Source of the DNA: Variovorax paradoxus
GTDB taxonomy: Bacteria; Pseudomonadota; Gammaproteobacteria; Burkholderiales; Burkholderiaceae_C
DNA: 64,000 bases
Direction: 5' to 3'
Assembly: GCF_018614955.1 (NCBI RefSeq)
Contig: NZ_JAGGNV010000001.1
Location: 1-64,000 of the forward strand
In this document: positions 17,268-26,598 of the stretch, piece after piece
How positions within the stretch are numbered: the first letter of the stretch is position 1
Layout of the letters: the number at the start of each line of letters is the position of its first letter
Notes under the pieces: generated by a model
What the model was told of the DNA's origin: nothing
The model's database searches: none
What the model saw: only the letters and a program-made list of their open reading frames with translations
Translations under genes and position numbers: made by a program

Positions 17268-17374
17268 TCGCCCGCCGGGGCGAATTCCCGGCCCCGGCCT
17301 CACACCAGGCGCAGCGTACAAATCAAAGGCCCGAGTGCCCTCACCCCAACCCTCTCCCAGAGGGAGAGGGAGCC
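17268..17374. repeat. Two-hairpin intergenic repeat, copy 2
   Basis: Inverted relative to the copy at 8034-8135: GCCGGGG...CCCCGGC stem first, then a spacer with CAAATCAAAGGCCC, then CCCTCACCCCAACCCTCTCCC with GGGAGAGGG. It lies immediately downstream of the solute-binding protein gene (minus strand), whose stop is two bases away. Confidence 0.65.
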
Positions 17375-17375
17375 A

Positions 17376-18500
17376 TCAGGTCCGAATTCGCCCATCCCCC
17401 GTGATCATCGACAGCTCGACGAACTTCGACGCCACGTGGTTGCGTGGCGAGAAGGACACCTCGAAGCCGCCGAACTGCTGCCGGTCGATGGATTCCAGCC
17501 CCGCGATCAGCCCGTCGCGCGTGAGCTTGCCCGGCGCGCGGCGCAGGCCTTCGGTCAGCACTTTGGCGGCCAGATAGCCTTCCATGCTGGAGAAGTTGGT
17601 CTTGGTGGCGCCGCCGCTCTTCTTCACCGCGTCGTTGAACTCGCGCGTGATGCCGTTCGCGGCGTAGTAGGGCGAGGGCACGACCTGGGTGACGACGACG
17701 CCGGCACCGTCCTTGCCGAGTTCGTCGGCCAGCGCCTGCGTGCCGACGAAGGACACGTTGTAGAAGGTGCCGCCATAGCCCGCCTTGCGCGCCTCGCGGA
17801 TGAAGGCGGCGCAGGACTTGTAGGCGCTGACCTGGACCACGGCGTCCGGCTTCGCGGCCACGATGGTCTTGACCGCCGCCGCGACGTCGACCGAGTTGCG
17901 CTCGACCGTCGCGAGCGCCGCCGGCTTCAGGTCGAGCTGCGACAGCGCGAGCGTCGTGCCGTCGAGACCGGCCTTGCCGTAGGCGTCGTTCTGATAGAAG
18001 ACCGCGATCTTCTTCAGGCCCAGGTGGGTGAGTTGCTTCACGATCAGCGCGGTCTCGTCGTTGTACGAGGCGCGCAGGTGGAACACGTTCCTGTGGAAGG
18101 GCTCGCGCAGCGCCATCGCGCCGGTGAAGGGCGCAATGAACGGGATCTTCGCGCCCACGGCCAGCGGCAAGGCCGCCAGGCTGGTGGGCGTGCCGATGTA
18201 GCCGAAGAGCGCGAAGGCCTCCTCGTCGATCAGCTTCCTGGTGTTGGCGACGCAGCGGTCGGGCTCGTAGCCGTCGTCGAGGAACTTGATCTGCACGTCG
18301 CGATGGCCCGGCGTCGCGTTGTACTGGTCCAGGTACAGCTTGGCGCCTTGGTAGAACTGGATGCCCAGTTGCGCGGCCGGCCCCGAGAAGGGCGCCGACT
18401 GCCCGAGCACGATCGGCGTTTCTCCCTGTGCCCGCGCGATATGAAAGCCGCCGAGCGCCGCAGCGCCCGCCGCGACCGAAAAGTGCCTGCGATTGATCAT
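17376..18500 (-). CDS. Branched-chain-type ABC solute-binding protein
   Basis: A 374-aa periplasmic binding protein of the Leu/Ile/Val-binding (type I fold) group. The signal has a twin-Arg-like start (MINRRHFSVAAGAAALGG) and cleavage near HIARAQG. IVLGQSAPFSGPAAQLG and FYQNDAYGKAGLDG are family hallmarks. No permease or ATPase gene is adjacent, so it is an orphan. In Burkholderiales such orphans are abundant and may feed ABC systems encoded elsewhere or act in sensing. The ligand is unknown. Confidence 0.9.
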   Translation of the reverse strand: MINRRHFSVAAGAAALGGFHIARAQGETPIVLGQSAPFSGPAAQLGIQFYQGAKLYLDQYNATPGHRDVQIKFLDDGYEPDRCVANTRKLIDEEAFALFGYIGTPTSLAALPLAVGAKIPFIAPFTGAMALREPFHRNVFHLRASYNDETALIVKQLTHLGLKKIAVFYQNDAYGKAGLDGTTLALSQLDLKPAALATVERNSVDVAAAVKTIVAAKPDAVVQVSAYKSCAAFIREARKAGYGGTFYNVSFVGTQALADELGKDGAGVVVTQVVPSPYYAANGITREFNDAVKKSGGATKTNFSSMEGYLAAKVLTEGLRRAPGKLTRDGLIAGLESIDRQQFGGFEVSFSPRNHVASKFVELSMITGDGRIRT

Positions 18501-18573
18501 CGTGAAAACCCCTCAGCGCATCCTTGGCGCACAACTTAGACTCGACTGAATACTCGTTGCCCCCGCCCCCACC

Positions 18574-20601
18574 ATGACTTCTTCGATCCAGGTGCTCGGC
18601 GCCTGTCCACACGATTGCCCCGACACCTGCGCACTCGTGACCACCGTTCAGGATGGCGTCGCGGTCAAGCTGCAAGGCAACCCGATGCATCCGCACACCG
18701 CCGGCGTGCTCTGCACCAAGGTCTCGCGCTACATCGAACGCAACGACCATGCCGAGCGTCTTGTCCAGCCCTTGAAGCGCATCGGCCCCAAGGGCAGCGG
18801 CCGCTTCGAAGCGGTGACATGGGATGCTGCCCTCGATGACATCGCCGCGCGCTTGAGCGAGTGCAAAAGTAACAATCCAGAAACGATTGTGCCTTACAGC
18901 TACGCCGGAACCATGGGTTTGGTGCAGGGCGAATCGATGGACCGTCGTTTTTTTCACAAGCTTGGCGCGTCGCTGCTGGACCGCACGATCTGCTCGACCG
19001 CAGGTGGCGAAGCCTTAAGTTTTACTTTGGGCGGCAAGGTCGGCATGCGGATCGAGTTTTTTGCCGAGGCCAAGCTGATCCTGATCTGGGGCAGCAACTC
19101 GATCGCGAGCAACCTGCATTTCTGGCGTCACGCGCAGGCCGCCAAGCGCGCCGGCGCGCGGCTGGTGTGCATCGATCCGCGCAAGACCGAGACCGCCGAC
19201 AAGTGCGACGAGCACATCGCGCTCCTGCCGGGCACCGATGCGGCGCTGGCCCTGGCGCTGATGCACGAGCTGATCGAGAACGACTGGCTGGACCACGACT
19301 ACATCGCGCAGCACACCCTCGGCTGGGAGCAGCTTCGCGAGCGCGCGCTGCAATGGCCGCCGGCGCGCGCGGCCGACGTCTGCGGCGTGCCCGAGGCGCA
19401 GATCGTGGCGCTCGCGCGTGCCTACGGAACGACGAAGCCGGCGGCGATCCGTCTCAACTACGGCATGCAGCGCGTGCGCGGCGGCGGCAATGCGGCACGC
19501 GCGATCGCCTGCCTGCCCGCGCTGGTCGGCGCCTGGCGCGATCGGGCCGGCGGCCTGCTCCTGAGCAGCTCGGGCCTGTTCCCGGTCGACCGCGCCGCGC
19601 TGCAGCGGCCCGACCTGCTGGCCGGCCGGCGCCCGCGCACCATCAACATGAGCACGATCGGCGATGCGCTGCTCGACACCGCGAACCCGATCCAGGCGCT
19701 CGTGGTCTACAACAGCAACCCGGTCGCGGTCGCGCCGGAGTCGGGCAAGGTGGTGGCCGGCTTTGCGCGCGAGGACCTGTTCACCGTGGTGCTCGAGCAG
19801 TTCCAGACCGACACCGCCGACTACGCCGACTACGTGCTGCCGGCCACCACGCAGCTCGAGCACTGGGACATCCACACGAGCTACGGCCACACCGACGTGC
19901 TGCTCAACCGTCCCGCCGTGGTGCCGCGCGGCGAGGCGCGCAGCAACGCCTGGGTGTTTCGCGAACTCGCGCGGCGCATGGGCTTCGACGAGCTCTGCTT
20001 CTCGGACGATGACGAGACGCTGTGCCGCAGCGCCTTCACGCCCGGTGCGATCGACCTCGACCAGCTGCAGGCGCAGGGCTTCACAAGCCTCACGCTGCCC
20101 GATGCGCCCTTCGCCGCGGGCGGATTCCCCACGCCCTCGGGCCGCTGCGAGTTCTTCAGCGCCCAGCTGGCCGCGATGGGCCAGGACGGCCTGCCCGACC
20201 ATGTGCCCAACTACGAACCGGCCGGCAGCTCGAAGGCGTTTCCGCTCGCGATGATCTCGCCGCCGGCGCGCAACTTCCTCAATTCCAGCTTCGTCAACGT
20301 GAAGAGCCTGCGTGCCATCGAGGGCGAGCCGCTGCTCGAGATCCATGAAGCCGATGCGGCAGCGCGCGGCATCGTCGACGGCGCCACGGTGCGCGTGTTC
20401 AACCAGCGCGGCGAGCACCGCTGCCGCGCAGAAGTCTCGCGCCGGGCCCGGCCGGGCGTCGTGCACGGCCTCGGCATCTGGTGGCGCAAGCTCGGGCTCG
20501 ACGGCACCAACGTCAACCAGCTCACGAGCCAGCGCCTGACCGACATCGGCCGCGGCCCCACCTTCTACGACTGCCTGGTCGAGGTGGCACTTGATGCCTG
20601 A
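18574..20601 (+). CDS. Molybdopterin oxidoreductase (bis-MGD family)
   Basis: A 675-aa DMSO-reductase-superfamily enzyme. The N-terminal CPHDCPDTC plus a later Cys (GVLCTK) gives a 4Fe-4S site. GSNSIASNLHFWRHA and DPRKTETAD form cofactor-binding segments, and the last 120 residues (from about ISPPARNFLNSSF) are the dinucleotide-binding domain. There is no signal peptide, so it is cytoplasmic. Near the expected Mo ligand the sequence is CSTAGGEAL, with no Cys or selenocysteine in the usual place. The substrate is unknown; assimilatory or hydroxylating roles are possible. Confidence 0.88.
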   Translation: MTSSIQVLGACPHDCPDTCALVTTVQDGVAVKLQGNPMHPHTAGVLCTKVSRYIERNDHAERLVQPLKRIGPKGSGRFEAVTWDAALDDIAARLSECKSNNPETIVPYSYAGTMGLVQGESMDRRFFHKLGASLLDRTICSTAGGEALSFTLGGKVGMRIEFFAEAKLILIWGSNSIASNLHFWRHAQAAKRAGARLVCIDPRKTETADKCDEHIALLPGTDAALALALMHELIENDWLDHDYIAQHTLGWEQLRERALQWPPARAADVCGVPEAQIVALARAYGTTKPAAIRLNYGMQRVRGGGNAARAIACLPALVGAWRDRAGGLLLSSSGLFPVDRAALQRPDLLAGRRPRTINMSTIGDALLDTANPIQALVVYNSNPVAVAPESGKVVAGFAREDLFTVVLEQFQTDTADYADYVLPATTQLEHWDIHTSYGHTDVLLNRPAVVPRGEARSNAWVFRELARRMGFDELCFSDDDETLCRSAFTPGAIDLDQLQAQGFTSLTLPDAPFAAGGFPTPSGRCEFFSAQLAAMGQDGLPDHVPNYEPAGSSKAFPLAMISPPARNFLNSSFVNVKSLRAIEGEPLLEIHEADAAARGIVDGATVRVFNQRGEHRCRAEVSRRARPGVVHGLGIWWRKLGLDGTNVNQLTSQRLTDIGRGPTFYDCLVEVALDA

Positions 20602-20610
20602 GAGGCGCGC

Positions 20611-21747
20611 GTGAACAGGCGGCGCGCGGTCATCGCTGCGGCGGCCTTGCTGTGCCTGGCCGGCTGCGCCGACCTCGGCTATTACTGGCAGTCGGCCAGC
20701 GGCCATCTGGGGCTGATGCGCGCGGCGCGACCGGTGCCCGAATGGCTGCAGGATCCGGCCGCGTCCGAGGCGCTCAAGGCCAAGCTGGAACTCGCGCAGC
20801 GAATCCGTCGCTTCGCCTCCTCCGAGCTCGGCCTGCCCGACAACCCGAGCTACAAGGCGTATGCCGACCTGCGTCGCCCGGCCGCGGTCTGGAACGTGGT
20901 GGCTGCGCCGCCGTACTCGCTCACGCTCAAGACCTGGTGCTTCCCGGTCGCGGGCTGCGTCGGCTATCGCGGCTACTACAACGACGCCGATGCCAAAGCC
21001 GAGGCGGAGGCCCAGCGCGCGCTGGGCCTGGAGGCGGCGGTTTATCCGGTGCCGGCCTATTCAACGCTCGGCTGGATGAACTGGGCCGGCGGCGACCCGC
21101 TGCTGTCCACCTTCATCGGTTACCCCGAAGGCGAGCTGGCGCGCATCGTGATCCACGAGCTGGCGCACCAGGTGCTCTACGTGCCGGACGACACCATGTT
21201 CAACGAGTCCTTCGCGACCGCGGTGGAACGCATCGGCGGTGCGCGCTGGCTGCAGACCCAGGCCGGCGAGGCCGCGCGGCTCGAATATGCGCAGTTCGAC
21301 GGCCGGCGCCAGCAGTTCCGCGCCCTCGCGGCGCAAACGCGCCGCACGCTCGCGGGCATCTACGCCTCGAAGGAGGCGCAGGCCGGCGATTGGCCGGCGG
21401 TCGATGCGATGAAGAAGGCGGCCATGGACGACTTCCGCCAGCGTTACGCCGTGCTGCGTGCAGGCTGGACCGGCCCGCGCCAGGGCGCCTACGACGGCTG
21501 GGTGGCGCGCGCCAACAATGCGATGTTCGGCGCGCAGGCCGCCTACGACGAACTGGTGCCTGCCTTCGAAGCGCTGTTCGAACGCGAAGGCCGGGACTGG
21601 CCGCGCTTCTACGCCGCGGTCAAGCGCTTCGCCGCGCTGCCCAAGGCCGGGCGTGTGCAGGCGCTGAAAGCCGCTGCCGTCCCCGCCACAGCGGACACGC
21701 ACACCCCACAACCCCACAACCACGACAAGGGAGGCCGCGGTGCCTGA
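20611..21747 (+). CDS. Putative zinc aminopeptidase lipoprotein
   Basis: A 378-aa protein of the Aminopep family (COG4324). The N-terminus has a lipobox, LCLAGCADLGYYW, so it should be a membrane-anchored periplasmic protein. HELAHQVLYV is an HExxH zinc motif, and FNESFATAVE supplies the downstream glutamate. The His-rich C-terminal tail (ADTHTPQPHNHDKGG) may bind metal. It starts 10 bases after the molybdopterin gene and overlaps the next gene by 8 bases. Aminopeptidase activity is assigned by family only. Confidence 0.85.
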   Translation: MNRRRAVIAAAALLCLAGCADLGYYWQSASGHLGLMRAARPVPEWLQDPAASEALKAKLELAQRIRRFASSELGLPDNPSYKAYADLRRPAAVWNVVAAPPYSLTLKTWCFPVAGCVGYRGYYNDADAKAEAEAQRALGLEAAVYPVPAYSTLGWMNWAGGDPLLSTFIGYPEGELARIVIHELAHQVLYVPDDTMFNESFATAVERIGGARWLQTQAGEAARLEYAQFDGRRQQFRALAAQTRRTLAGIYASKEAQAGDWPAVDAMKKAAMDDFRQRYAVLRAGWTGPRQGAYDGWVARANNAMFGAQAAYDELVPAFEALFEREGRDWPRFYAAVKRFAALPKAGRVQALKAAAVPATADTHTPQPHNHDKGGRGA

Positions 21748-22072
21748 TATCCACATCGAACGCAGCCACACGCTGGGCATCGAGGCCGCGCGCGCGGTGG
21801 CGCGCCAGTGGATGCAGAAGGTCGAGCGGGACTACGGCCTCGCCTGCAGCTACGACGAAGGCGAGCGCCGCGACGTCGCCCAGTTCACGCGGCCCGGCAT
21901 CGACGGCAGCGTTGAAGTCACCGCCGACAGCTTCCGGCTGCGTGCGACGCTCGGCCTTCTGTACGCCAGCTTCAGCGATCAGATCGAGCAGCGGCTGCAG
22001 CGCAACCTCGACGAGCTGCTGGGCGCGAGCGAAGCGGACGACGACGCCTACAACGACAAGGATTGGTCGTAG
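21740..22072 (+). CDS. Polyhydroxyalkanoic acid system family protein
   Basis: A 110-aa PHA_gran_rgn-family protein (MPDIHIERSHTLGIEAARAVA...), a small granule-linked protein of unknown mechanism. The motif VTADSFRLRATLG is typical. It overlaps the aminopeptidase gene by 8 bases. The nearby acyl-CoA-binding, TetR and phasin genes support a PHA context. The C-terminus is very acidic (EADDDAYNDKD). Confidence 0.85.
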   Translation: MPDIHIERSHTLGIEAARAVARQWMQKVERDYGLACSYDEGERRDVAQFTRPGIDGSVEVTADSFRLRATLGLLYASFSDQIEQRLQRNLDELLGASEADDDAYNDKDWS

Positions 22073-22087
22073 ACGCGGGCACGTTTT

Positions 22088-22342
22088 TCAGCGCAGCGAT
22101 TCGATCAGGTCGATGTATTTCTGCTTGGCCTCGTCGGCGCCCAGGCCCTTCTGGGCCGTCCAGGCGTCCCACTTGGCGCGCGCGACGATGTCGCTGAAGC
22201 TGGGTTTCTTCTCGGTGTTGTCGCCCTGGGTGGCCTGCTTGAAGAGGCCGTAGATCTTGAGCAGCGTCGGGTTGTCCGGACGCTCGGCGAGCAGTTTGGA
22301 ATTGGCTTGGGCGGCTTCGAACAGGGCGTTCAGATCGGACAT
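22088..22342 (-). CDS. Acyl-CoA-binding protein
   Basis: This 84-aa cytosolic four-helix protein binds long-chain acyl-CoA. Motifs are LKIYGLFKQATQGD (acyl-CoA contact) and KWDAWTAQKGLGADEAKQKYIDLIE. The length is normal. Bacterial copies are scattered and often sit near lipid genes; here it lies convergent with the PHA-system protein gene, 15 bases away. Confidence 0.93.
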   Translation of the reverse strand: MSDLNALFEAAQANSKLLAERPDNPTLLKIYGLFKQATQGDNTEKKPSFSDIVARAKWDAWTAQKGLGADEAKQKYIDLIESLR

Positions 22343-22400
22343 GGCGGCGGGCGGTTGGAACAAAGACGCGCATCTTAAGTGACGCTGTCGTTGATAAAGA

Positions 22401-23231
22401 TCAGTCGGAGAGCCCCGCGCGCGCCAGTTCCACGTCGAGCCGTTCGCGCGCATCGGCCGGCTCCAGGGCGGCCGCTTTCTCGTAGAGGCGCGTGGCTTCG
22501 GCCATGCGCGCATCGCCCTCCAGCATCAGAAGACCGCGGGCGTATTCCATCAGCGCGCTGGCCGAGTGGGGGTTGAGCCGCAGGCCGCGCTCGAACAGCT
22601 CGATCGCGGTTTCGGCGCGCACCCCGTAGGTCATGCGGCCCACCAGCATTCCGACCTTGTCGATGACTTCGGCGTGGAAGGCGGCGAGCGCGATCTGGGC
22701 ATCGGCATGGTGCGGCTGCAGCTCGATCACGCGCTCCAGCGCGCCCTTGACCTTGGTGCCCAGGCCCTGCGCCAGCGCGCGTGCCACGCTGATGCCCTGG
22801 CTGTAGCGCCCCAGCGCATAGGCTTGCCAGTACAGCGCCTGGCAGTTGTCGGGCTCGGTCGCGACCTGCGCGGTGGCGCGTTCGACCACCTGCCTGAACA
22901 GGGCTTGCCGCACGGCTTCGCGCGGCTCCAGGTAGTTGGCATAGATCGCGGTGGCCTGGTTGGCGAGCGCCAGCCCCTCGCGGCCGTGCCGCAGGCCCAC
23001 GGCCGCGGCTCGCTCGAACTCGCCGCTGTGGTACAGCGCCCAGCCCTCGGCCAGCGGTCCGGGCACCGGCGGCTGCAGGCCCTGGCCGGCATGCAGCCGC
23101 GGCCAGTGGCTGAGCAGGTTGGCTGTGTCGAAGGACGGCGCGTCGCTGTAGGGCAAAAGTGTCCATGGCTCCGTCGCAGGCACCGCGCCGGTCGACAACA
23201 GCGAAAGGGGTTGGATGTCGTGGTGGGGCAT
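22401..23231 (-). CDS. TPR-like protein of unknown function
   Basis: A 276-aa protein with tetratricopeptide-like helical pairs: AEGWALYHSGEFERAAAVG near residue 61, then ALERVIELQPHHADAQIALAAFH, ELFERGLRLNPHSASALMEYARG and ATRLYEKAAALEPADA. There is no signal peptide or enzyme domain. It is 18 bases downstream of the TetR gene on the same strand, so a PHA or lipid-linked role is possible but unproven. Confidence 0.8.
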   Translation of the reverse strand: MPHHDIQPLSLLSTGAVPATEPWTLLPYSDAPSFDTANLLSHWPRLHAGQGLQPPVPGPLAEGWALYHSGEFERAAAVGLRHGREGLALANQATAIYANYLEPREAVRQALFRQVVERATAQVATEPDNCQALYWQAYALGRYSQGISVARALAQGLGTKVKGALERVIELQPHHADAQIALAAFHAEVIDKVGMLVGRMTYGVRAETAIELFERGLRLNPHSASALMEYARGLLMLEGDARMAEATRLYEKAAALEPADARERLDVELARAGLSD

Positions 23232-23249
23232 GCGATGGAAGGATGGAAT

Positions 23250-23924
23250 TCAGACCGTTGCCGGTTGATCTTCGCCTGTGTAAGCGCTGCTCAGTGTCAG
23301 CAAATGCCGCCGTTGTTCCGTCGCCAGGTAGGGCGCCAGCAGATGCAGCGTATGGTGGGCGCCGCGCAGCAGGGCGCCCTGGGCGTGCGCCGGCTCCAGC
23401 GCCTCGCGCGGGTTGCGCACGTACTCGTAGCTGAGCCAGTAGGTCAGCACCACCACCATGCTCTGCGCCAGCGGGTCGACCTCGCGCATGTCGATGTCGA
23501 GGTGGCCGGCGCGGCTCATGCCGGCGAGCAGCGTGCGGATGGCGCGCGCCTTGTTCTTCAGGACCAGCTGGAACTGCGTTTCCAGGTGCCGGTTCTTGCT
23601 CAGCAGATCGTTGAGGTCGCGGTAGAGAAAGCGGTAGCGCCAGATCAGCTCGAACAGGCTGTGCATGAAGAACCAGGCGTCCTCGACGTCGTGCACGCCT
23701 TCGCTGGCATGCAGCAGCTCGTTGAGCTCGGTCTCGTAGCCCTCGTAGAGCCGGTTGATCAGCTCGTCCTTGGCGGGGTAGTGGTAGTAGAGATTGCCGG
23801 GACTGATGTTGAGCTCGCCCGCCACCAGCGTGGTCGAGACGTTCGGCTCCCCGAAGCGGTTGAACAGGTCAAGCGCGGCTTCGAGGATGCGTTGCGCAGT
23901 GCGGCGTGGCGCTTTCTTGGCCAT
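23250..23924 (-). CDS. TetR-family transcriptional regulator
   Basis: This 224-aa repressor-type protein has an N-terminal helix-turn-helix (RILEAALDLFNRFGEPNVSTTLVAGELNISPGNLYYHYPAKDELI) and a long helical effector domain of the TetR_C type found near fatty-acid and PHA genes. It is probably co-transcribed with the TPR-like gene. The 5' gap to the phasin gene is 81 bases. The ligand may be an acyl-CoA, by analogy only. Confidence 0.9.
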   Translation of the reverse strand: MAKKAPRRTAQRILEAALDLFNRFGEPNVSTTLVAGELNISPGNLYYHYPAKDELINRLYEGYETELNELLHASEGVHDVEDAWFFMHSLFELIWRYRFLYRDLNDLLSKNRHLETQFQLVLKNKARAIRTLLAGMSRAGHLDIDMREVDPLAQSMVVVLTYWLSYEYVRNPREALEPAHAQGALLRGAHHTLHLLAPYLATEQRRHLLTLSSAYTGEDQPATV

Positions 23925-24005
23925 GTCGTAGCCCCGGTTTTTTTGTCTCCTGGGACCACTCTAGCGCAAGTCTGTGCCGGCAGGGATGGGTGTTCTTCCT
24001 GTCCC

Positions 24006-24473
24006 TCAGGCGCCGCTGCCCGGTTTGTGCCGTCGCGACGGCCTCGCGGCCTCGGGCGGCGTGCGCGCGGCGGTCTTGCGTGCCGCGCCGGTCGCGCTCT
24101 TGCGTTTCAACTGAGCCTCGAGCGCCTCTACCCGCGCCTGCAGCGCGGCCACTTCCTGCGCCGAGGGCATGCCGAGCTTTTCGAGGGCGCGCGCAACTCG
24201 TTCCTCGAAGATGTTCTCCAGCTTGCCCCAGCCGCCCGCGGCCTTGGTGCCGAACTCGCTCGCGAAGCCCGCCATCCGGGCCTGGGCCTGCGCCAGCGTC
24301 TCCTCGGCGGCCTGCTGGGTCTTCTTTTGCACGCCCATGCCGTCCTTGACCAGCGCTTCGAAGGCCTTGCTGCCTTCCTGCTGCATCTTGGCGAAGGCGC
24401 CCAGGCCGGCGAGCCAGATTTGCTGGGCGGAGTCTTTGATGCGGTCGGGTTTGTCGTCGTCTTTGCTGGCCAT
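24006..24473 (-). CDS. Phasin family protein (PHA granule)
   Basis: A 155-aa PhaF/PhaI-type phasin that coats PHA granules. The N-terminal half is the amphipathic helix region (QQIWLAGLGAFAKMQQEGSKAFEALVKDG). A leucine/alanine heptad stretch follows (VAALQARVEALEAQLKRK) and then a basic Ala/Pro/Lys-rich tail (KTAARTPPEAARPSRRHK) that could bind DNA as in PhaF. The start at 24473 is chosen over 24479 because AAGGA lies 6 bases before it. Confidence 0.88.
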   Translation of the reverse strand: MASKDDDKPDRIKDSAQQIWLAGLGAFAKMQQEGSKAFEALVKDGMGVQKKTQQAAEETLAQAQARMAGFASEFGTKAAGGWGKLENIFEERVARALEKLGMPSAQEVAALQARVEALEAQLKRKSATGAARKTAARTPPEAARPSRRHKPGSGA

Positions 24474-24586
24474 GGGCATTCCTTGAAGTACGTCGGAAGC
24501 ACTCTATCCGCGCTTCGGTTTGCCCGTTAGGGACTGGTCTCTAGCAGCGTCTTGAAACATTCCACGATGGGATAATCGCCGTTCGA

Positions 24587-24607
24587 CCGCCACCCGGCGG
24601 TTTTTTT
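24587..24607 (+). terminator. Terminator-like hairpin in the rfbB leader
   Basis: CCGCC (24587-24591) pairs with GGCGG (24596-24600), followed by seven Ts and CC. It stands 21 bases before the rfbB start, downstream of a possible -10 (GATAAT, 24571-24576), with no plus-strand gene before it to end. It could be an attenuator or block read-through into the polysaccharide operon. Confidence 0.5.
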
Positions 24608-24627
24608 CCAGTACAGCGGGAGATTCC

Positions 24628-25689
24628 ATGATCCTGGTTACCGGCGGCGCCGGTTTCATCGGTGCCAACTTCGTTCTTGACTGGATTGCGCAAGCCGACG
24701 AAGCGGTCATCAATCTCGACAAGCTGACCTACGCCGGCAACCTAGAGACGCTCGCCTCCCTCAACGGCAATCCCAAGCATGTGTTCGTGCAGGGCGACAT
24801 CGGCGACAGCGCCCTGGTCGACCGGCTGCTGGCCGAGCACAAGCCGCGCGCGGTGCTCAACTTCGCGGCCGAGTCGCACGTGGACCGCTCGATCCATGGC
24901 CCCGAAGACTTCGTACAGACCAACGTGCTCGGCACCTTTCGGCTGCTCGAATCCGTGCGTGGCTATTGGGGTGCCTTGCCGGCAGACCGGAAGGCGGCTT
25001 TCCGCTTCCTGCACGTCTCGACCGACGAGGTCTACGGCTCGCTCTCGGCCACCGACCCGGCCTTCACGGAAGAGAACAAGTACGAGCCCAACAGCCCCTA
25101 CTCGGCCAGCAAGGCTGCCAGCGACCACCTGGTGCGCGCATGGCATCACACCTACGGGCTGCCGGTGCTCACCACCAACTGCTCGAACAACTACGGCCCC
25201 TTCCACTTCCCCGAGAAGCTGATTCCGCTGATGATCGTCAACGCCCTCGCCGCCAAACCGCTGCCGGTGTACGGCGACGGCATGCAGGTGCGCGACTGGC
25301 TCTATGTCAAGGACCATTGCAGCGCGATTCGCCGCGTGCTCGAAGCCGGCAGGCTCGGTGAAACCTACAACGTCGGCGGCTGGAACGAGAAGCCCAACAT
25401 CGAGATCGTCAACACCGTGTGTGCGCTGCTCGACGAACTGCGCCCGCGCGCCGACGGCAGGAGCTACCGCGAACAGATCACCTACGTGACCGATCGCCCC
25501 GGCCACGACCGGCGCTACGCCATCGATGCGCGCAAGCTGGAGCGCGAACTGGGCTGGAAGCCGGCCGAGACCTTCGACACCGGCATCCGCAAGACGGTGG
25601 AGTGGTACCTGGACCATGCCGAGTGGGTGCGCAACGTGCAAAGCGGCGCGTACCGCGAATGGGTGAAGAAACAGTACGAGGCGGCATGA
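24628..25689 (+). CDS. rfbB: dTDP-glucose 4,6-dehydratase
   Basis: Second enzyme of dTDP-L-rhamnose synthesis; converts dTDP-glucose to the 4-keto-6-deoxy sugar. A 353-aa extended SDR with the NAD site [12 protein letters not shown], the dehydratase signature [10 protein letters not shown] and the catalytic [10 protein letters not shown]. Preceded by GGGAGA at a good spacing. It opens a run of overlapping genes to 32859. Confidence 0.97.
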   Translation: MILVTGGAGFIGANFVLDWIAQADEAVINLDKLTYAGNLETLASLNGNPKHVFVQGDIGDSALVDRLLAEHKPRAVLNFAAESHVDRSIHGPEDFVQTNVLGTFRLLESVRGYWGALPADRKAAFRFLHVSTDEVYGSLSATDPAFTEENKYEPNSPYSASKAASDHLVRAWHHTYGLPVLTTNCSNNYGPFHFPEKLIPLMIVNALAAKPLPVYGDGMQVRDWLYVKDHCSAIRRVLEAGRLGETYNVGGWNEKPNIEIVNTVCALLDELRPRADGRSYREQITYVTDRPGHDRRYAIDARKLERELGWKPAETFDTGIRKTVEWYLDHAEWVRNVQSGAYREWVKKQYEAA

Positions 25690-26576
25690 AACTGTTGCTG
25701 CTCGGCAAGATGGGACAGGTGGGCTGGGAATTGCAGCGCAGCTTGGCGCCGCTCGGCGAGCTGGTCGCGCTGGATTCTGCAAGCACCGAGTTCCGTGCCG
25801 ACTTCCAATTCCCCGAGCAGGTGGCGCAGACCGTGCTGAAGCTGCGGCCCGACGTGATCGTCAATGCCGCGGCGCACACCGCGGTCGACAAGGCCGAGAG
25901 CGAATCCGAGCTCGCGCGCACCTTGAATGCCACCGCACCCGGCGCGATCGCGCAGGCCGCGCAAGATGTCGGCGCGTTGATGGTCCACTACTCGACCGAC
26001 TACGTGTTCGACGGCAGCGGCAGCAAGCCGTGGCAGGAAGACGATGCCACCGGTCCGCTCAGCGTGTACGGCCGCACCAAGCTCGAGGGCGAGCAATTGA
26101 TCGCCGAGCATTGCCCGCGCCACCTGATCTTTCGCACCAGCTGGGTTTACGCCGCACGCGGCGGCAACTTCGCGAAGACCATGCTGCGACTGGCGAAGGA
26201 ACGCGAGCGGCTCACTGTCATCGACGACCAGTTCGGGGCGCCGACCGGTGCGGAGCTGCTGGCGGATGTGACCGCGCATGCGATCCGCGAGACGCTGCGC
26301 GACCGGGCCAAGGCCGGGCTCTATCACCTGGCGGCGGGCGGCGAGACCACTTGGCACGGGTATGCGCGCTTCGTGCTCGAGCAGGCCCAAGCGGCGGGGG
26401 TCGAACTGAAGGCGGGACCTGCGATGGTCGATGCGGTTCCCACCAGCGCCTTCCCGACCCCGGCGACGCGGCCGCACAACTCGCGCCTGAGTACCATCAA
26501 GCTCCAGTCGAGCTTCGGCTTGAGGCTTCCGCCCTGGCAGGCCGGTGTCGCGCGCATGCTGCACGAGACGCTCTGA
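25686..26576 (+). CDS. rfbD: dTDP-4-dehydrorhamnose reductase
   Basis: Last step of dTDP-L-rhamnose formation, reducing the 4-keto group with NAD(P)H. 296 aa, with [14 protein letters not shown] (nucleotide site), [12 protein letters not shown] and the catalytic [12 protein letters not shown] overlaps the rfbB stop by 4 bases, so expression is coupled. Confidence 0.97.
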   Translation: MKLLLLGKMGQVGWELQRSLAPLGELVALDSASTEFRADFQFPEQVAQTVLKLRPDVIVNAAAHTAVDKAESESELARTLNATAPGAIAQAAQDVGALMVHYSTDYVFDGSGSKPWQEDDATGPLSVYGRTKLEGEQLIAEHCPRHLIFRTSWVYAARGGNFAKTMLRLAKERERLTVIDDQFGAPTGAELLADVTAHAIRETLRDRAKAGLYHLAAGGETTWHGYARFVLEQAQAAGVELKAGPAMVDAVPTSAFPTPATRPHNSRLSTIKLQSSFGLRLPPWQAGVARMLHETL

Positions 26577-26598
26577 CTCACGACCCGAAAAGAAATCC

